A stretch of 64,000 nucleotides of DNA, from positions 7,113-71,112 of the forward strand of contig JALTJZ010000071.1 of NCBI GenBank assembly GCA_027076325.1, given 5' to 3'. Each line of letters starts with the position of its first letter. The first letter of the stretch is position 1. The notes below the pieces were generated by a model. That model was not told the origin of the DNA. It saw nothing but the letters and a program-made list of their open reading frames with translations, and searched no databases. The stretch comes from Chromatiales bacterium (GTDB lineage Bacteria; Pseudomonadota; Gammaproteobacteria; UBA6429; Thiohalophilaceae). Positions 38,490 to 47,737 of this stretch are shown here, one piece after another. The translations under genes were made by a program, and so were the position numbers.

Positions 38490-39671
38490 ATGTCCTTCAA
38501 TAAAAAACTAAAAACACGTTTGCAAAACCTGCAACAGCAACAGTTGTACCGTTCTCGTCATTTGGTGGAAACACCGCAAGATGTAACATTAAATATCAAG
38601 GGTAAAGAACTTGTTAATTTTTGTAGCAATGATTATCTGGGTTTAGCAAACCACCCGGATGTCAGGCAAGCTTTTAAAAAAGCAGTGGACGATTACGGTG
38701 TTGGCAGTGGTGCCTCGCAACTGGTGACAGGCCATCAAAAACCACATCATGCATTAGAAGAAGAACTGGCAGATTTTTTTGGTCGTGACCGTGCCCTGGT
38801 TTTTTCCACTGGTTATATGGCTAACCTCGGTGTGGTGAGTGCGTTAAGCGAGCGTAATGATGAAATTTTTGAAGACAAACTTAACCATGCATCATTGATT
38901 GATGCCGCACTGTTATCGCGTGCCGAACTCACACGCTTTGCACATAAAGACAGTTCGGCTTTAGCAACCCGGTTAGTTAGCTCCAAAGCAAACACAAAAT
39001 TTGTTATCAGTGACGGTGTGTTTAGCATGGACGGGGATAAAGCAGACCTGCAAGCATTGATTAACGTAACGCAAAAAAATAATGCAGTGCTGATGATGGA
39101 TGATGCGCATGGTATTGGTGTGTTGGGAAAAAAGGGACGTGGTATTCTTGACGAGCTGGACACAGAGGTATCTCAAGCTGATTTACCAATCCTGGTGGGC
39201 ACCTTTGGTAAAGCCTTCGGCACCTTTGGTGCCTTTGTTGCAGGTAGCAACGCGTTAATCGAGAACCTGATTAACTTTTCGCGCAGTTATATTTATACAA
39301 CGGCCATGCCTGCCGCGGTCGCCGAAGCAACCCGTAGCAGTTTAAAACTGATTAAGCAGGGTGCAGAGTTAAGAGAAAAATTACAGCAACGTATTATTCA
39401 GTTTCGTCACGGTTGTGATGAACGGGGGATACCGGTTGCGGTGGCTCCCGAGTACGGCAGTCATACTGCGATTCAACCGCTTATCGTTGGCGCAGCAGAT
39501 AAAGCCATAGAATTAAGCGCGGCGTTGCAACAGGACAGTATTTTGATTAGTGCCATTCGCCCACCCACAGTGCCAGACAATACATCACGTTTGCGTATCA
39601 CGTTTTCCGCGAATCACACGGCTGAGCATATTGACCATTTGTTATCAGCATTAAGTCGCCAGCTATGTTAA
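38490..39671 (+). CDS. bioF: 8-amino-7-oxononanoate synthase
   Basis: A 393-residue PLP enzyme condensing pimeloyl-ACP and L-alanine. CSNDYLGLANHPDV, the His in DKLNHASLIDAAL, DDAHGIGVLGKKG and the PLP lysine in GTFGKAFGTFGAF are all visible. It overlaps bioH by 7 bp. No upstream motif shows a second promoter; the repeat between bioB and bioF is the only feature. Confidence 0.96.
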   Translation: MSFNKKLKTRLQNLQQQQLYRSRHLVETPQDVTLNIKGKELVNFCSNDYLGLANHPDVRQAFKKAVDDYGVGSGASQLVTGHQKPHHALEEELADFFGRDRALVFSTGYMANLGVVSALSERNDEIFEDKLNHASLIDAALLSRAELTRFAHKDSSALATRLVSSKANTKFVISDGVFSMDGDKADLQALINVTQKNNAVLMMDDAHGIGVLGKKGRGILDELDTEVSQADLPILVGTFGKAFGTFGAFVAGSNALIENLINFSRSYIYTTAMPAAVAEATRSSLKLIKQGAELREKLQQRIIQFRHGCDERGIPVAVAPEYGSHTAIQPLIVGAADKAIELSAALQQDSILISAIRPPTVPDNTSRLRITFSANHTAEHIDHLLSALSRQLC

Positions 39672-40444
39672 CCGTGACCGAATCAGGTGATGGCAGGCCA
39701 CTGGTTTTACTACACGGCTGGGGTTTGCACAGAGGTGTATGGAAAAGCATTCTGCCTGAATTAAATAAACAGTTTCATTGTTATGCGGTGGACATGCTGG
39801 GTCACGGTGAATCGCAGGCAGGCAACAGCAAGCCATTTAATTTGGATAATATGCGTGAAGCATTGCATATACTTATTAATAATATTGAAGCGGATAATAT
39901 TATTTTAGCGGGCTGGTCATTAGGCGGTTTGGTTGCAATGGATTATTTAAGCTACTTTCCCGGCAAGGTAAAAAAATTAATTTTAATCGCAGCGAACGCC
40001 TGTTTTTGCAAACAGTCGGACTGGCCGTATGGTTTAGATGCAACCGTGCTGGATAATTTTTCACAACAGCTGGAGCTGGATTATAAAAAAACAGTGGATA
40101 AGTTTATGGCGCTGCAAATGTTGGGTTCGGATGACTACAAGCGCTCGCTTAAAGTATTAAAAAACGCAATAGCCAGTTGTCCTGAACCCGCCATGCAGGC
40201 GTTGCGTAATGGGTTGGGAATTTTAAAAACAACAGATTTAAGAGAGAAATTGTCAGCACTTCCACAAGCGATTTTAATGATCAGTGGTGAGCATGATCGA
40301 TTAATCCCGTATCAGGCAGCAGAGGCCATGCAGCAACTATTTAATAACGCACAAAGTACAATGATAAAAGATGCAGGCCATGCGCCTTTTATTTCTCATC
40401 CAGATGAATTTATACAGATAATTAAAAAGTTTAGTTATGATTAA
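39665..40444 (+). CDS. bioH: Pimeloyl-ACP methyl ester esterase BioH
   Basis: A 259-residue alpha/beta hydrolase that releases pimeloyl-ACP from its methyl ester. Nucleophile GWSLGG (Ser about 81), the oxyanion segment LLHGWGLHRGVW, Asp in SGEHDRLIP and His in GHAPFISHP complete the triad. It overlaps both neighbours (bioF by 7 bp, bioC by 8 bp). Confidence 0.94.
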   Translation: MLTVTESGDGRPLVLLHGWGLHRGVWKSILPELNKQFHCYAVDMLGHGESQAGNSKPFNLDNMREALHILINNIEADNIILAGWSLGGLVAMDYLSYFPGKVKKLILIAANACFCKQSDWPYGLDATVLDNFSQQLELDYKKTVDKFMALQMLGSDDYKRSLKVLKNAIASCPEPAMQALRNGLGILKTTDLREKLSALPQAILMISGEHDRLIPYQAAEAMQQLFNNAQSTMIKDAGHAPFISHPDEFIQIIKKFSYD

Positions 40445-41297
40445 AGCACGAGAGCAGCGTATGTCAGAACCCGATTTTTATGTTAATAAAATATTATTGC
40501 GTCGTGCCTTTGAAAAAGCAGCACAGGCCTATGATGAAGCTGCCGTTTTGCAACGTGAAGTTGCAAGCCGAATGCTGGAACGTCTGGACTATATGTTAAT
40601 CGAACCACAGGTAATTTTAGATGCCGGTGCAGGAACAGGCTATTGCGCGTTAGATGTTGCTGTTCGTTACCCGGGTGTACAGGTCATTGCGCTGGATATT
40701 GCATCAGGTATGTTGCAACAAACGCGCAGTAAAATGAAGCCCGGTAATAATATAAGCTATGTTAGTAGTGACGTGGAAAAGATAGCACTGGCGGATAACA
40801 GTGTTGATTTAATTGTTTCCAGCCTGACAGTGCAATGGTGTAACGATTATATAAAAGCCTTTACTGAATTTAAGCGGGTGCTAAAACCGGGTGGTTGTTT
40901 ATTGTTTACCAGTTTTGGCCCCGATGCGTTAAAAGAATTAAGGCACTGCTGGCACAAAGTGGATAACGATAATCATGTGAACAGTTTTATTGATATGCAT
41001 CATGTTGGCGATGCGTTGTTGCAGGCAGGGTTTAAAGATCCGGTGATGGATGCCGAAATCATTACGGTTACCTATAACGATGTGTATCAAATCATGCGAG
41101 ACTTAAAAACCATTGGTGCACATAATGTTTTAAATGGTCGTCGTCATAGTTTAACCGGTAAAAAAAGATTACAGGCAATGGTAGCAGAGTATGAAACATT
41201 TCGCCATGAAGGTGTGCTACCGATGACCTATGAGATTGTTTATGGCCATGCATGGGAAGTGACGGATAGCGTGAGTGTTCGCTTTGAGAAAAAATAA
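40437..41297 (+). CDS. bioC: Malonyl-ACP O-methyltransferase BioC
   Basis: A 286-residue SAM methyltransferase that masks malonyl-ACP to start pimelate synthesis. RRAFEKAAQAYDEAAVLQREVASRML is the family N-terminus, LDAGAGTGY the SAM loop, and SSLTVQWCND a conserved core motif. A second ATG at 40461 (MSEPDFYV) is possible. It is the last gene before the interruption separating bioD by about 5.8 kb. Confidence 0.95.
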   Translation: MIKAREQRMSEPDFYVNKILLRRAFEKAAQAYDEAAVLQREVASRMLERLDYMLIEPQVILDAGAGTGYCALDVAVRYPGVQVIALDIASGMLQQTRSKMKPGNNISYVSSDVEKIALADNSVDLIVSSLTVQWCNDYIKAFTEFKRVLKPGGCLLFTSFGPDALKELRHCWHKVDNDNHVNSFIDMHHVGDALLQAGFKDPVMDAEIITVTYNDVYQIMRDLKTIGAHNVLNGRRHSLTGKKRLQAMVAEYETFRHEGVLPMTYEIVYGHAWEVTDSVSVRFEKK

Positions 41298-41373
41298 AAT
41301 ACCTCATCTATTAAGTCACACATAACAATCTATCTTGTAAATTAAAAATATTACCACCGCTGTTCCGCTAATA

Positions 41374-41412
41374 CCTTCTCCCCCTTCGGGAGAGGGTTGG
41401 GGTGAGGGGGAG
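41374..41412. repeat. Dispersed GC-rich hairpin sequence
   Basis: A TCTCCC-GGGAGA hairpin with a CCTTC loop, followed by a G-rich tail. Near-identical extragenic sequences occur in many proteobacterial genomes. It is the only copy in this window. Confidence 0.6.
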
Positions 41413-41457
41413 CTGAATTAATAACGCTTTTTAACAGCTAAGCTAGTCTTATGTCCT

Positions 41458-41538
41458 TGATGTCAGCAATTTACCCTACCCACCTTGATAATCAGGTGCT
41501 TACTGTATTTCAAGCGTAGGTTAACGGGTTAGCAGTGA
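41458..41538. repeat. Dispersed repeat family C copy 2
   Basis: Aligns over 81 bp with 24332-24412, sharing TGTCAGCAATT, CCACCTTG, a CAGG/CAGA plus CTTA block, TTCAAG, TAGGTT and AGCAGTGA. Its inverted ends are degenerate. It lies at the left edge of the block inserted between bioC and bioD. Confidence 0.6.
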
Positions 41539-41724
41539 AATATTACCATCTATTAATATACGTCTTCGTTTATAAATTTTATTGCTTTCATTTATTAAGT
41601 TGTTATATTGGGACGGTTGGTCGTTGCCGCGCTAAAACGGTGCATGATTGTTGTTGATGGTTAGATAAGCAGTCTTTTGTTTTCTGCTGAACTGACTTTT
41701 GTTTGGTCACCTGAGGAGTAAATA

Positions 41725-41976
41725 ATGAATAATAATATTGGCTACTGGAAGGAGAATTTGCGACTTGTTGCGATACTGCTTTCAATATGGTTTGCCGTCT
41801 CATTTGTGTTCGGTATTATTTTGGTTGAACCGTTAAACACGATTCGTGTTGGTGGTGTTGGGTTGGGCTTCTGGTTTGCTCAGCAAGGATCGATTTATAC
41901 GTTTCTGGCATTAATTTTTGTTTACGCAAAAAAAATGAATGCACTTGATCGTAAATATAACGTTCACGAAGATTAA
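41725..41976 (+). CDS. DUF4212 small subunit of a sodium:solute symporter
   Basis: An 83-residue protein with two TM helices, matching the DUF4212 (putative solute:sodium symporter small subunit) family: WKENLRLVAILLSIWFAVSFVFGIILVEPLN, then GFWFAQQGSIYTFLALIFVYAKKMN. It lies 12 bp before the large symporter gene, the expected partner. A strong GAGGAG ribosome site precedes the ATG. Confidence 0.9.
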   Translation: MNNNIGYWKENLRLVAILLSIWFAVSFVFGIILVEPLNTIRVGGVGLGFWFAQQGSIYTFLALIFVYAKKMNALDRKYNVHED

Positions 41977-41988
41977 GGGAGACGCATA

Positions 41989-43770
41989 ATGGATTTACAA
42001 ACAATTACATATGCGTTTGTGGGCGCAACATTTGCCTTATATATAGGTATTGCCTTCTGGGCGCGCGCAGCAACAACGGGTGACTTTTACGTTGCAGGAA
42101 AAGGTATTCATCCTGTCGCGAATGGTATGGCAACGGCTGCAGACTGGATGTCGGCTGCGTCGTTTATTTCCATGGCGGGCTTAATTGCCTTCAATGGTTA
42201 TGGTGCATCGGTTTTCCTGATGGGCTGGACCGGTGGTTACGTTTTATTAGCCTTATTGCTCGCACCTTACCTGCGTAAGTTCGGCAAGTTTACCGTACCT
42301 GAATTTATCGGTGAGCGTTTCTACTCGCGTACCGCTCGGGTGGTTGCGGTAATCTGTCTGATTCTGGCTTCGATTACCTATGTTATCGGTCAGATGAAAG
42401 GGATTGGTGTGGCCTTCTCGCGCTTTCTTGAAACAGATTATGACACCGGCCTTTACATTGGTATGGGTATCGTCTTTATCTATTCTGTTATGGGCGGCAT
42501 GAAAGGCATTACCTATACACAAATAGCACAGTATTGTGTATTGATTTTTGCTTACACGGTTCCGGCTATTTTTATCTCGCTTAACATTACAGGTAATCCG
42601 GTTCCGCAACTGGGTATTTTAAGCACGATGGCCGATGGCAGTACCTATATGATGGATAAATTAAATCTGGTTGTTTCCGAGCTCGGGTTTAACGAATATA
42701 CAACGCAGGTACTCGGTAGCAAGCTCAATATGTTTGCTTATACCCTGACACTAATGATTGGTACGGCCGGTTTGCCGCACGTTATTATTCGTTTCTTCAC
42801 GGTACCTAAAGTGAGAGATGCGCGTGCAACCGCAGGTTGGGCACTGGTCTTTATTGCGATTCTTTATACTACTGCGCCTGCCGTGGGTTCGATGGCGCGT
42901 TTGAATTTAATGAACACCATTCAAACCGGCCCGGTGGGTGAAGCCACGGCCAATATCGAATACGACAAGCGTCCGCAGTGGTTTAAAAACTGGGAAGCAA
43001 CAGGTCTTTTGAAATTTGAAGACAAGAACGGAGACGGTCGTATTCAATACTACAATGACAAAAACAAGGACTTTGCCGCTAAAGCCGAATCGTATGGCTG
43101 GAAAGGCAATGAAATGGTCAAGGTGGATCGTGACATTATGGTATTGGCAAACCCTGAAATTGCAAACCTGCCAAACTGGGTGATCGCGTTGGTGGTTGCC
43201 GGTGGTTTGGCAGCGGCACTTTCAACAGCAGCGGGTTTGTTGCTTGCGATCGCATCGTCCATCTCGCATGATTTACTCAAGGGTATGTTTAAACCCAATA
43301 TTTCTGAGCGTGATGAGCTGATGGCGGGGCGGATTGCGATGGCCGGTGCGATTGCGCTGGCGGGTTACTTTGGTTTGCATCCACCCGATTTTGCCGCAGG
43401 CACGGTTGCGATTGCCTTTGGTTTGGCGGCATCCTCTATCTTCCCGGCGTTGATGATGGGTATCTTTAATAAAGGTGTTAATCGTACGGGTGCGGTAGCC
43501 GGTATGGTGACCGGTATTGGTATTACCATGCTGTATGTGTTCCAGCATAAGGGAATTATGTTTATACCCGGCACGTCGTTCCTCGGTGGCATGTCACCTA
43601 ACTGGTTCTTTGGTATTTCACCGAATGCCTTTGGTTGTATTGGTGCCCTGGCGAACTTTGCTGTTGCGATTGGTGTATCTAAAATGACAACACCACCGCC
43701 AGAACATATTCAACATCTTGTTGAAGATATTCGGATTCCTGCGGGGTCAAAGGCAGCAGTTGAACATTAA
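41989..43770 (+). CDS. Sodium:solute symporter, acetate permease (ActP) type
   Basis: A 593-residue SSS-family transporter with about 13 TM helices. Family segments: ATAADWMSAASFISMAGLIAFNGYGASVFLMGWTGGYVLL, then FGKFTVPEFIGERFY. A long polar loop lies about 320-390 (GDGRIQYYNDKNKDFAAK), typical of the VC2705 subfamily associated with DUF4212. It is likely to take up acetate or a similar short acid with Na+. No acs gene is seen nearby. A strong terminator follows. Confidence 0.9.
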   Translation: MDLQTITYAFVGATFALYIGIAFWARAATTGDFYVAGKGIHPVANGMATAADWMSAASFISMAGLIAFNGYGASVFLMGWTGGYVLLALLLAPYLRKFGKFTVPEFIGERFYSRTARVVAVICLILASITYVIGQMKGIGVAFSRFLETDYDTGLYIGMGIVFIYSVMGGMKGITYTQIAQYCVLIFAYTVPAIFISLNITGNPVPQLGILSTMADGSTYMMDKLNLVVSELGFNEYTTQVLGSKLNMFAYTLTLMIGTAGLPHVIIRFFTVPKVRDARATAGWALVFIAILYTTAPAVGSMARLNLMNTIQTGPVGEATANIEYDKRPQWFKNWEATGLLKFEDKNGDGRIQYYNDKNKDFAAKAESYGWKGNEMVKVDRDIMVLANPEIANLPNWVIALVVAGGLAAALSTAAGLLLAIASSISHDLLKGMFKPNISERDELMAGRIAMAGAIALAGYFGLHPPDFAAGTVAIAFGLAASSIFPALMMGIFNKGVNRTGAVAGMVTGIGITMLYVFQHKGIMFIPGTSFLGGMSPNWFFGISPNAFGCIGALANFAVAIGVSKMTTPPPEHIQHLVEDIRIPAGSKAAVEH

Positions 43771-43788
43771 TTAGCTTCTGTAAAAGGT

Positions 43789-43826
43789 AAACCCCTGTTT
43801 GACGGTAGCCAAACAGGGGTTTTTTT
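43789..43826 (+). terminator. Rho-independent terminator after symporter
   Basis: A 12-bp perfect stem (AAACCCCTGTTT and complement), a 10-nt loop, then T residues. It ends the DUF4212-symporter transcript. Confidence 0.92.
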
Positions 43827-43850
43827 ATTGTGTGTGTTTTAGCTTAATTT

Positions 43851-43936
43851 AGGGGTTGTTGATCTTTCATCTATGGTCTTATTTTGGCTAAAATTTTCTC
43901 AAAATCAGCCTGAAATATGAAAGATCAACCGCCCCT
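43851..43936. repeat. Dispersed palindromic element, family B short copy (86 bp)
   Basis: Same outer ends as the 161-bp copy at 34057-34217: AGGGG.TGTTGATCTTTCATCTAT on the left and TGAAAGATCAAC.GCCCCT on the right. The inner 75-bp palindrome is absent, so one is a deletion derivative of the other. It lies between the symporter terminator and the CBS-domain gene. Confidence 0.85.
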
Positions 43937-43992
43937 GGTTTATTTAAGTTGGAGTAATATAATTTTTAACTTATTTCAGTTATAAATACAGT

Positions 43993-45840
43993 ATGGAAAT
44001 CGAACTTCGTGAAATTCGAGATTTTATCAAACGCTACTCCCCGTTTGATGTACTGGATGATTCTGTACTTGATACCCTGCCAAAAAATTTAACCATTCGG
44101 TATTTCCGCCGTGGCCAGGCTTTTCCTGAATCATTTGCGGATAAAAAAAGTTTCTACATGATTCGCTCCGGAGCCATTGAATTTCGTGATCAGGATGCTC
44201 TTCTAGTTGATAAGTTGGCCGAAGGCGATATTTATTCACAGCAATGTATTGCCGATATGCCCGAGCAGGGTATTTCTGTTGAAGATACACTGGTCTATCT
44301 ATTGCCCTGTGAAGTGCTCACGCAGCTACGAAAAAAATCGGCTATTTTTGATCGCCACTTTAATCGCTCAATCAACGAACGGCTTCGTGATGCGGTAGAG
44401 CTGACCCATGCAAAGGGTATGCGTGACTTAAGTGCAATGAAACTGGAAGTTAGCGGCTTAACCGACCGGCTCCCTGTTGTTGTTGACAAAGCAACCAGCA
44501 TTCAGCAGGCCGCAAAAATAATGACCACGGAGAAAGTGTCTTCAATTCTGGTGACCACGGATAATCGGCTAACGGGTTTGCTAACCGATCGGGATATCCG
44601 CTCACGGTGTGTTGCACAAGGGGTGGCGCTGGAAACCCCTGTTAGTTCGATTATGAGCACCGAGCTGGAAACGGTCGCAGACTCGACTTTATTATCGGAA
44701 GCACTGCTTGCGATGACCCGCAAACAGATCCAGCATTTACCGGTATTAAAAAACAACGAGCCCATTGGTATTTTAACGACCGCCGATGTGGTGCGGCATT
44801 TAAGCACCAGTCCTGCATTAATCGCCACGGACATTACTAAAGCAAATTCACTTGAGGCGTTGAAAAAAATAAGTATGCGTTTGCCTGAATTGCAACTGCA
44901 GTTATCATTATCGAGCGCAACGGCAAAACATATTGGTGAAGTGATTTCTTCGATTACCGATTCGATAACCTGCCGCCTGCTTGAATTAGCCGAAGCACAA
45001 TACGGCGCACCACCGGTCGGTTATGTTTGGGCAGCAGGCGGCTCACAGGCCAGAAATGAACAAACCTCACATTCCGACCAGGACAGTGCGTTAATTATTT
45101 CCAACGACTTTAAACCCGAGCATGCGGCATACTTTAAAACATTAACAAAATTTGTCAGTGACGGTCTCAATGCCTGTGGTTATGTTTATTGCCCGGGTAA
45201 TGCGATGGCAACTAATCCTGAATGGTGTCAGTCACTGAATGTCTGGCAACAGACTTTTGCCCGCTGGATTAATAGCCCAGAGCCAAAAGCGTTGATGTTG
45301 TCGAGTATCTTTTTTGATTTGCGTCCGGTGTATGGGCATTTCTCACTATTAACCGAGTTGCAAGATGCTGTGCTGGCGCGCACGAAAGACAATCAGCTTT
45401 TTATTTCCCATATGGTTGCTAATGCATTAACGCATCAGCCCCCGTTAGGTTTCTTCCGAAACTTTGTGCTGGTACAGGACGATACGCATAAAAATACTTT
45501 AAACTTAAAACAGCGCGGTATTATCCCCATTGTTGACATTGCACGGGTACTTGCCTTAAAAAAAGGGATTCATGCTACAAATACAGTAGAAAGGCTCAAT
45601 GCTGCTTTTGAGAATAAAGCCTTAAGTGCTGAAATGCATGATAACTTACTCGATGCACTGGAATTTATTGGCTCGTTACGTATCCGACATCAGGCCGAAC
45701 AAATACGTACCGGTGTGAGTGTTGATAATTATGTTTCGCCCAAAGAGCTGTCTGGCCTGGAAAAAAGTCATTTAAAAGATTCTTTTTCAATTATTAAAAC
45801 AATGCAACAATTTTTTGAGAGTCGTTACCCTGCGGCATGA
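43993..45840 (+). CDS. cNMP-binding/CBS/DUF294 nucleotidyltransferase-like regulator
   Basis: A 615-residue multidomain protein: cyclic-nucleotide-binding-like domain (about 10-130), two CBS domains (about 150-275, with LLTDRDIRSRCVAQGV and IGILTTADVVRHL), DUF294 putative nucleotidyltransferase (about 300-440, with GGSQARNEQTSHSDQDSAL), and the DUF294-associated C-terminal domain (about 470-610). The GS...DxD motif suggests an active nucleotidyltransferase. Such genes often sit next to acetate symporters and an exonuclease, as here; the regulatory mechanism is not established. Confidence 0.9.
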   Translation: MEIELREIRDFIKRYSPFDVLDDSVLDTLPKNLTIRYFRRGQAFPESFADKKSFYMIRSGAIEFRDQDALLVDKLAEGDIYSQQCIADMPEQGISVEDTLVYLLPCEVLTQLRKKSAIFDRHFNRSINERLRDAVELTHAKGMRDLSAMKLEVSGLTDRLPVVVDKATSIQQAAKIMTTEKVSSILVTTDNRLTGLLTDRDIRSRCVAQGVALETPVSSIMSTELETVADSTLLSEALLAMTRKQIQHLPVLKNNEPIGILTTADVVRHLSTSPALIATDITKANSLEALKKISMRLPELQLQLSLSSATAKHIGEVISSITDSITCRLLELAEAQYGAPPVGYVWAAGGSQARNEQTSHSDQDSALIISNDFKPEHAAYFKTLTKFVSDGLNACGYVYCPGNAMATNPEWCQSLNVWQQTFARWINSPEPKALMLSSIFFDLRPVYGHFSLLTELQDAVLARTKDNQLFISHMVANALTHQPPLGFFRNFVLVQDDTHKNTLNLKQRGIIPIVDIARVLALKKGIHATNTVERLNAAFENKALSAEMHDNLLDALEFIGSLRIRHQAEQIRTGVSVDNYVSPKELSGLEKSHLKDSFSIIKTMQQFFESRYPAA

Positions 45841-46553
45841 AACTTTTGAACCGTTTTTATTATTTATTTGGCAAGAACTTTGTACGACGGCGCTTACTGA
45901 CGCAAACAAGTTCATCAGTGATGCAGCATTTTTTAAACCAGCCATTTCCGGATAAAAAAGATTTTATTAACGATGTGGGTATTGTTTCTCTTGATATAGA
46001 AACCACAGGGCTTAATCCTGCTAAAGATAAAATAGTCAGCATCGGTCTGGTTGAAATTAAACATTCAGGAATAAATCTGGGCTCCTGCTGGCATCAGATC
46101 ATTCAGACTAAAAAAAATATTCCCCAGCAAAGTGTTGTTATACATCAAATTACGGATGACCAGATTAAAACAGGAATGAGCATCAAGCAGGCCATGCCGC
46201 TGCTTTTAGCACGTTTAAGGGGCAATGTGATGCTGGTTCATAATGCAAAAGTAGAACTGGGGTTTATCCGTAAAACATGTCAGGCACTCTATGCGAGCGA
46301 TTTTGTTATACCGGTTATTGACACGCAGGTTTTAGCTAAACGCAGTTTGGAACGCCGCAATGCAGCGTATAACAATCATGATTTGCGGTTGTTTAATTTG
46401 CGTCGTTCACGCAACATGCCGGCGTACAAGGCACATAATGCACTTATGGATGCGATAGCCACGGCAGAATTATTCTTAGCCATACTAAACGATATTGCGC
46501 CTCATAGCGATATTGAGCAGAACAAGGTACGCCTGGCTGAATTTTTATCCTAG
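45837..46553 (+). CDS. DnaQ-like 3'-5' exonuclease
   Basis: A 238-residue DEDDh exonuclease. Exo I: SLDIETTGL; Exo II: LVHNAKVELGFI; Exo III: AHNALMDAIATAEL. It resembles the epsilon subunit but is a stand-alone form (like PolC-type or ribonuclease T-like proteins). It overlaps the DUF294 gene by 4 bp, a pair often seen with acetate symporters. Confidence 0.92.
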   Translation: MKLLNRFYYLFGKNFVRRRLLTQTSSSVMQHFLNQPFPDKKDFINDVGIVSLDIETTGLNPAKDKIVSIGLVEIKHSGINLGSCWHQIIQTKKNIPQQSVVIHQITDDQIKTGMSIKQAMPLLLARLRGNVMLVHNAKVELGFIRKTCQALYASDFVIPVIDTQVLAKRSLERRNAAYNNHDLRLFNLRRSRNMPAYKAHNALMDAIATAELFLAILNDIAPHSDIEQNKVRLAEFLS

Positions 46554-46981
46554 TCGTTGCTTTTGCGTTTGTCGACAAGGTTTAATACACGTTCAGCTAT
46601 CCTGAAAGAAAAAAGGTAGCGATAAACATTACCTTTGAAGGCCTGATAAATAGCGGTAGCAAGCGAGATGACAAACAGCGCTAAAATAATGATGGTTGCC
46701 ATCCCCATCATTTGACGCACATCGCCTGTTTCAACAAGGTTCATTGAAATAGCCAGCATAAATGCCAGACTAATTAACACCAGCCATAGCTGAATACTGA
46801 ATGCGAGATCAGCGGTTCTTAGCGCAATCTTGCCCACATCCGGGCGTTTATTACGAAAAATAAAATACAGCACCAGCGGGGCAAGGGTGCTGGCCATCGG
46901 ATCAATAAAGATTCCCGCTAGCGATAGCAGCGGTGCGAGTGCCATATACTGGCGCTGTTTCATATTATGGATTTTATTCAT
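46550..46981 (-). CDS. DUF4870-like small membrane protein
   Basis: A 143-residue protein with about four hydrophobic segments (for example LAPLLSLAGIFIDPMASTLAPLVLYFIF) and a basic C-terminus. It resembles the DUF4870/Tic20-like family. ATG 46981 (MNKIHNMKQ) follows CAGGT; a longer frame runs into bioD and is unlikely. It converges on the exonuclease with a 4-bp overlap of coding ends and is divergent from bioD. Confidence 0.75.
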   Translation of the reverse strand: MNKIHNMKQRQYMALAPLLSLAGIFIDPMASTLAPLVLYFIFRNKRPDVGKIALRTADLAFSIQLWLVLISLAFMLAISMNLVETGDVRQMMGMATIIILALFVISLATAIYQAFKGNVYRYLFSFRIAERVLNLVDKRKSND

Positions 46982-47050
46982 AACCTGAAGTCTACTTGTA
47001 TTAGAATAAATAGAGAACAGAAATTTAAGATTGCTTGAGGCAGAGTGTAA

Positions 47051-47737
47051 ATGAAGAAAGGTTATTTTATAACGGGTACGGATACCGGCGTGGGTAAAAC
47101 CCATTTTAGTGTTGCGCTGGTACATGCTTTGCGCAGTCAAGGTAAAACGGTTGCAGTCATGAAGCCGGTAGCCAGCGGTGGAAATTATGATAGTGGTGAG
47201 TTGCGCAATGACGATGCACAGCAATTATTAGATGCCTGTGGTTTAGACATTCCCTACGACCTGGTTAACCCTTACGTGTTTGAGGCAGCCGTGGCACCAC
47301 ACATTGCCGCACAGGAAAACAACATTGAAATATCACTTCCGTATATAGCCGATGCCTATCAACAGCTTTCAGCCAAAGCAGATGTGGTTGTGGTAGAAGG
47401 GGCGGGTGGCTGGCAAGTCCCTTTAGCGGCAGGTACTGAAAAATTACAGCGCTATTCGATGGCAGATTTAGCTCAACAATTAAAATTACCAGTGATCATG
47501 GTGGTTGGAATGCGGTTGGGTTGTTTGAATCATGCCCTACTAACTGCACAAGCGATAAAAGAGAGCAGATTAAAGTTTTATGGTTGGGTAGCGAATACAT
47601 TGGAAGATGAAATGCTGCGCTATTCAGAAAACATAGTCACACTTAAAACGTTTATACGTGAACCCCTTATTGCAGAAATTCCTTTTAACGCCTCCCCAGA
47701 ATTTATTAGCCAACTCGTGCACAAAAATAATTTATAG
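47051..47737 (+). CDS. bioD: Dethiobiotin synthetase
   Basis: A 228-residue enzyme closing the ureido ring of dethiobiotin with ATP and CO2. P-loop GTDTGVGKTHFS, KPVASG, and EGAGGWQVPL (phosphate/DAPA site) are intact. It is separated from bioBFHC by the symporter-regulator block and has no recognisable BirA site in its own upstream gap. It keeps its ancestral position before the cytochrome oxidase genes. Confidence 0.96.
   Translation: MKKGYFITGTDTGVGKTHFSVALVHALRSQGKTVAVMKPVASGGNYDSGELRNDDAQQLLDACGLDIPYDLVNPYVFEAAVAPHIAAQENNIEISLPYIADAYQQLSAKADVVVVEGAGGWQVPLAAGTEKLQRYSMADLAQQLKLPVIMVVGMRLGCLNHALLTAQAIKESRLKFYGWVANTLEDEMLRYSENIVTLKTFIREPLIAEIPFNASPEFISQLVHKNNL

Larger units (their letters stand above)
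41298..41724. other. Intergenic stretch with nested repeat sequences
   Basis: A 427-bp gap with no gene. It holds a hairpin of the widespread CTCCCCCTTCGGGAGAGGGTTGGGGTGAGGGG type (41374-41412) and family C copy 2 (41458-41538), and must contain the symporter promoter. The left portion from 41352 (ACCACCGCTGTT) may be the left end of the family C copy, interrupted by the hairpin sequence. Confidence 0.5.

Noticed and set aside
46982-47224. Longer N-terminus for the DUF4870-like protein (start 47224)
   Set aside because: It would overlap bioD antisense by 174 bp and adds a non-homologous segment. ATG 46981 has a ribosome site.
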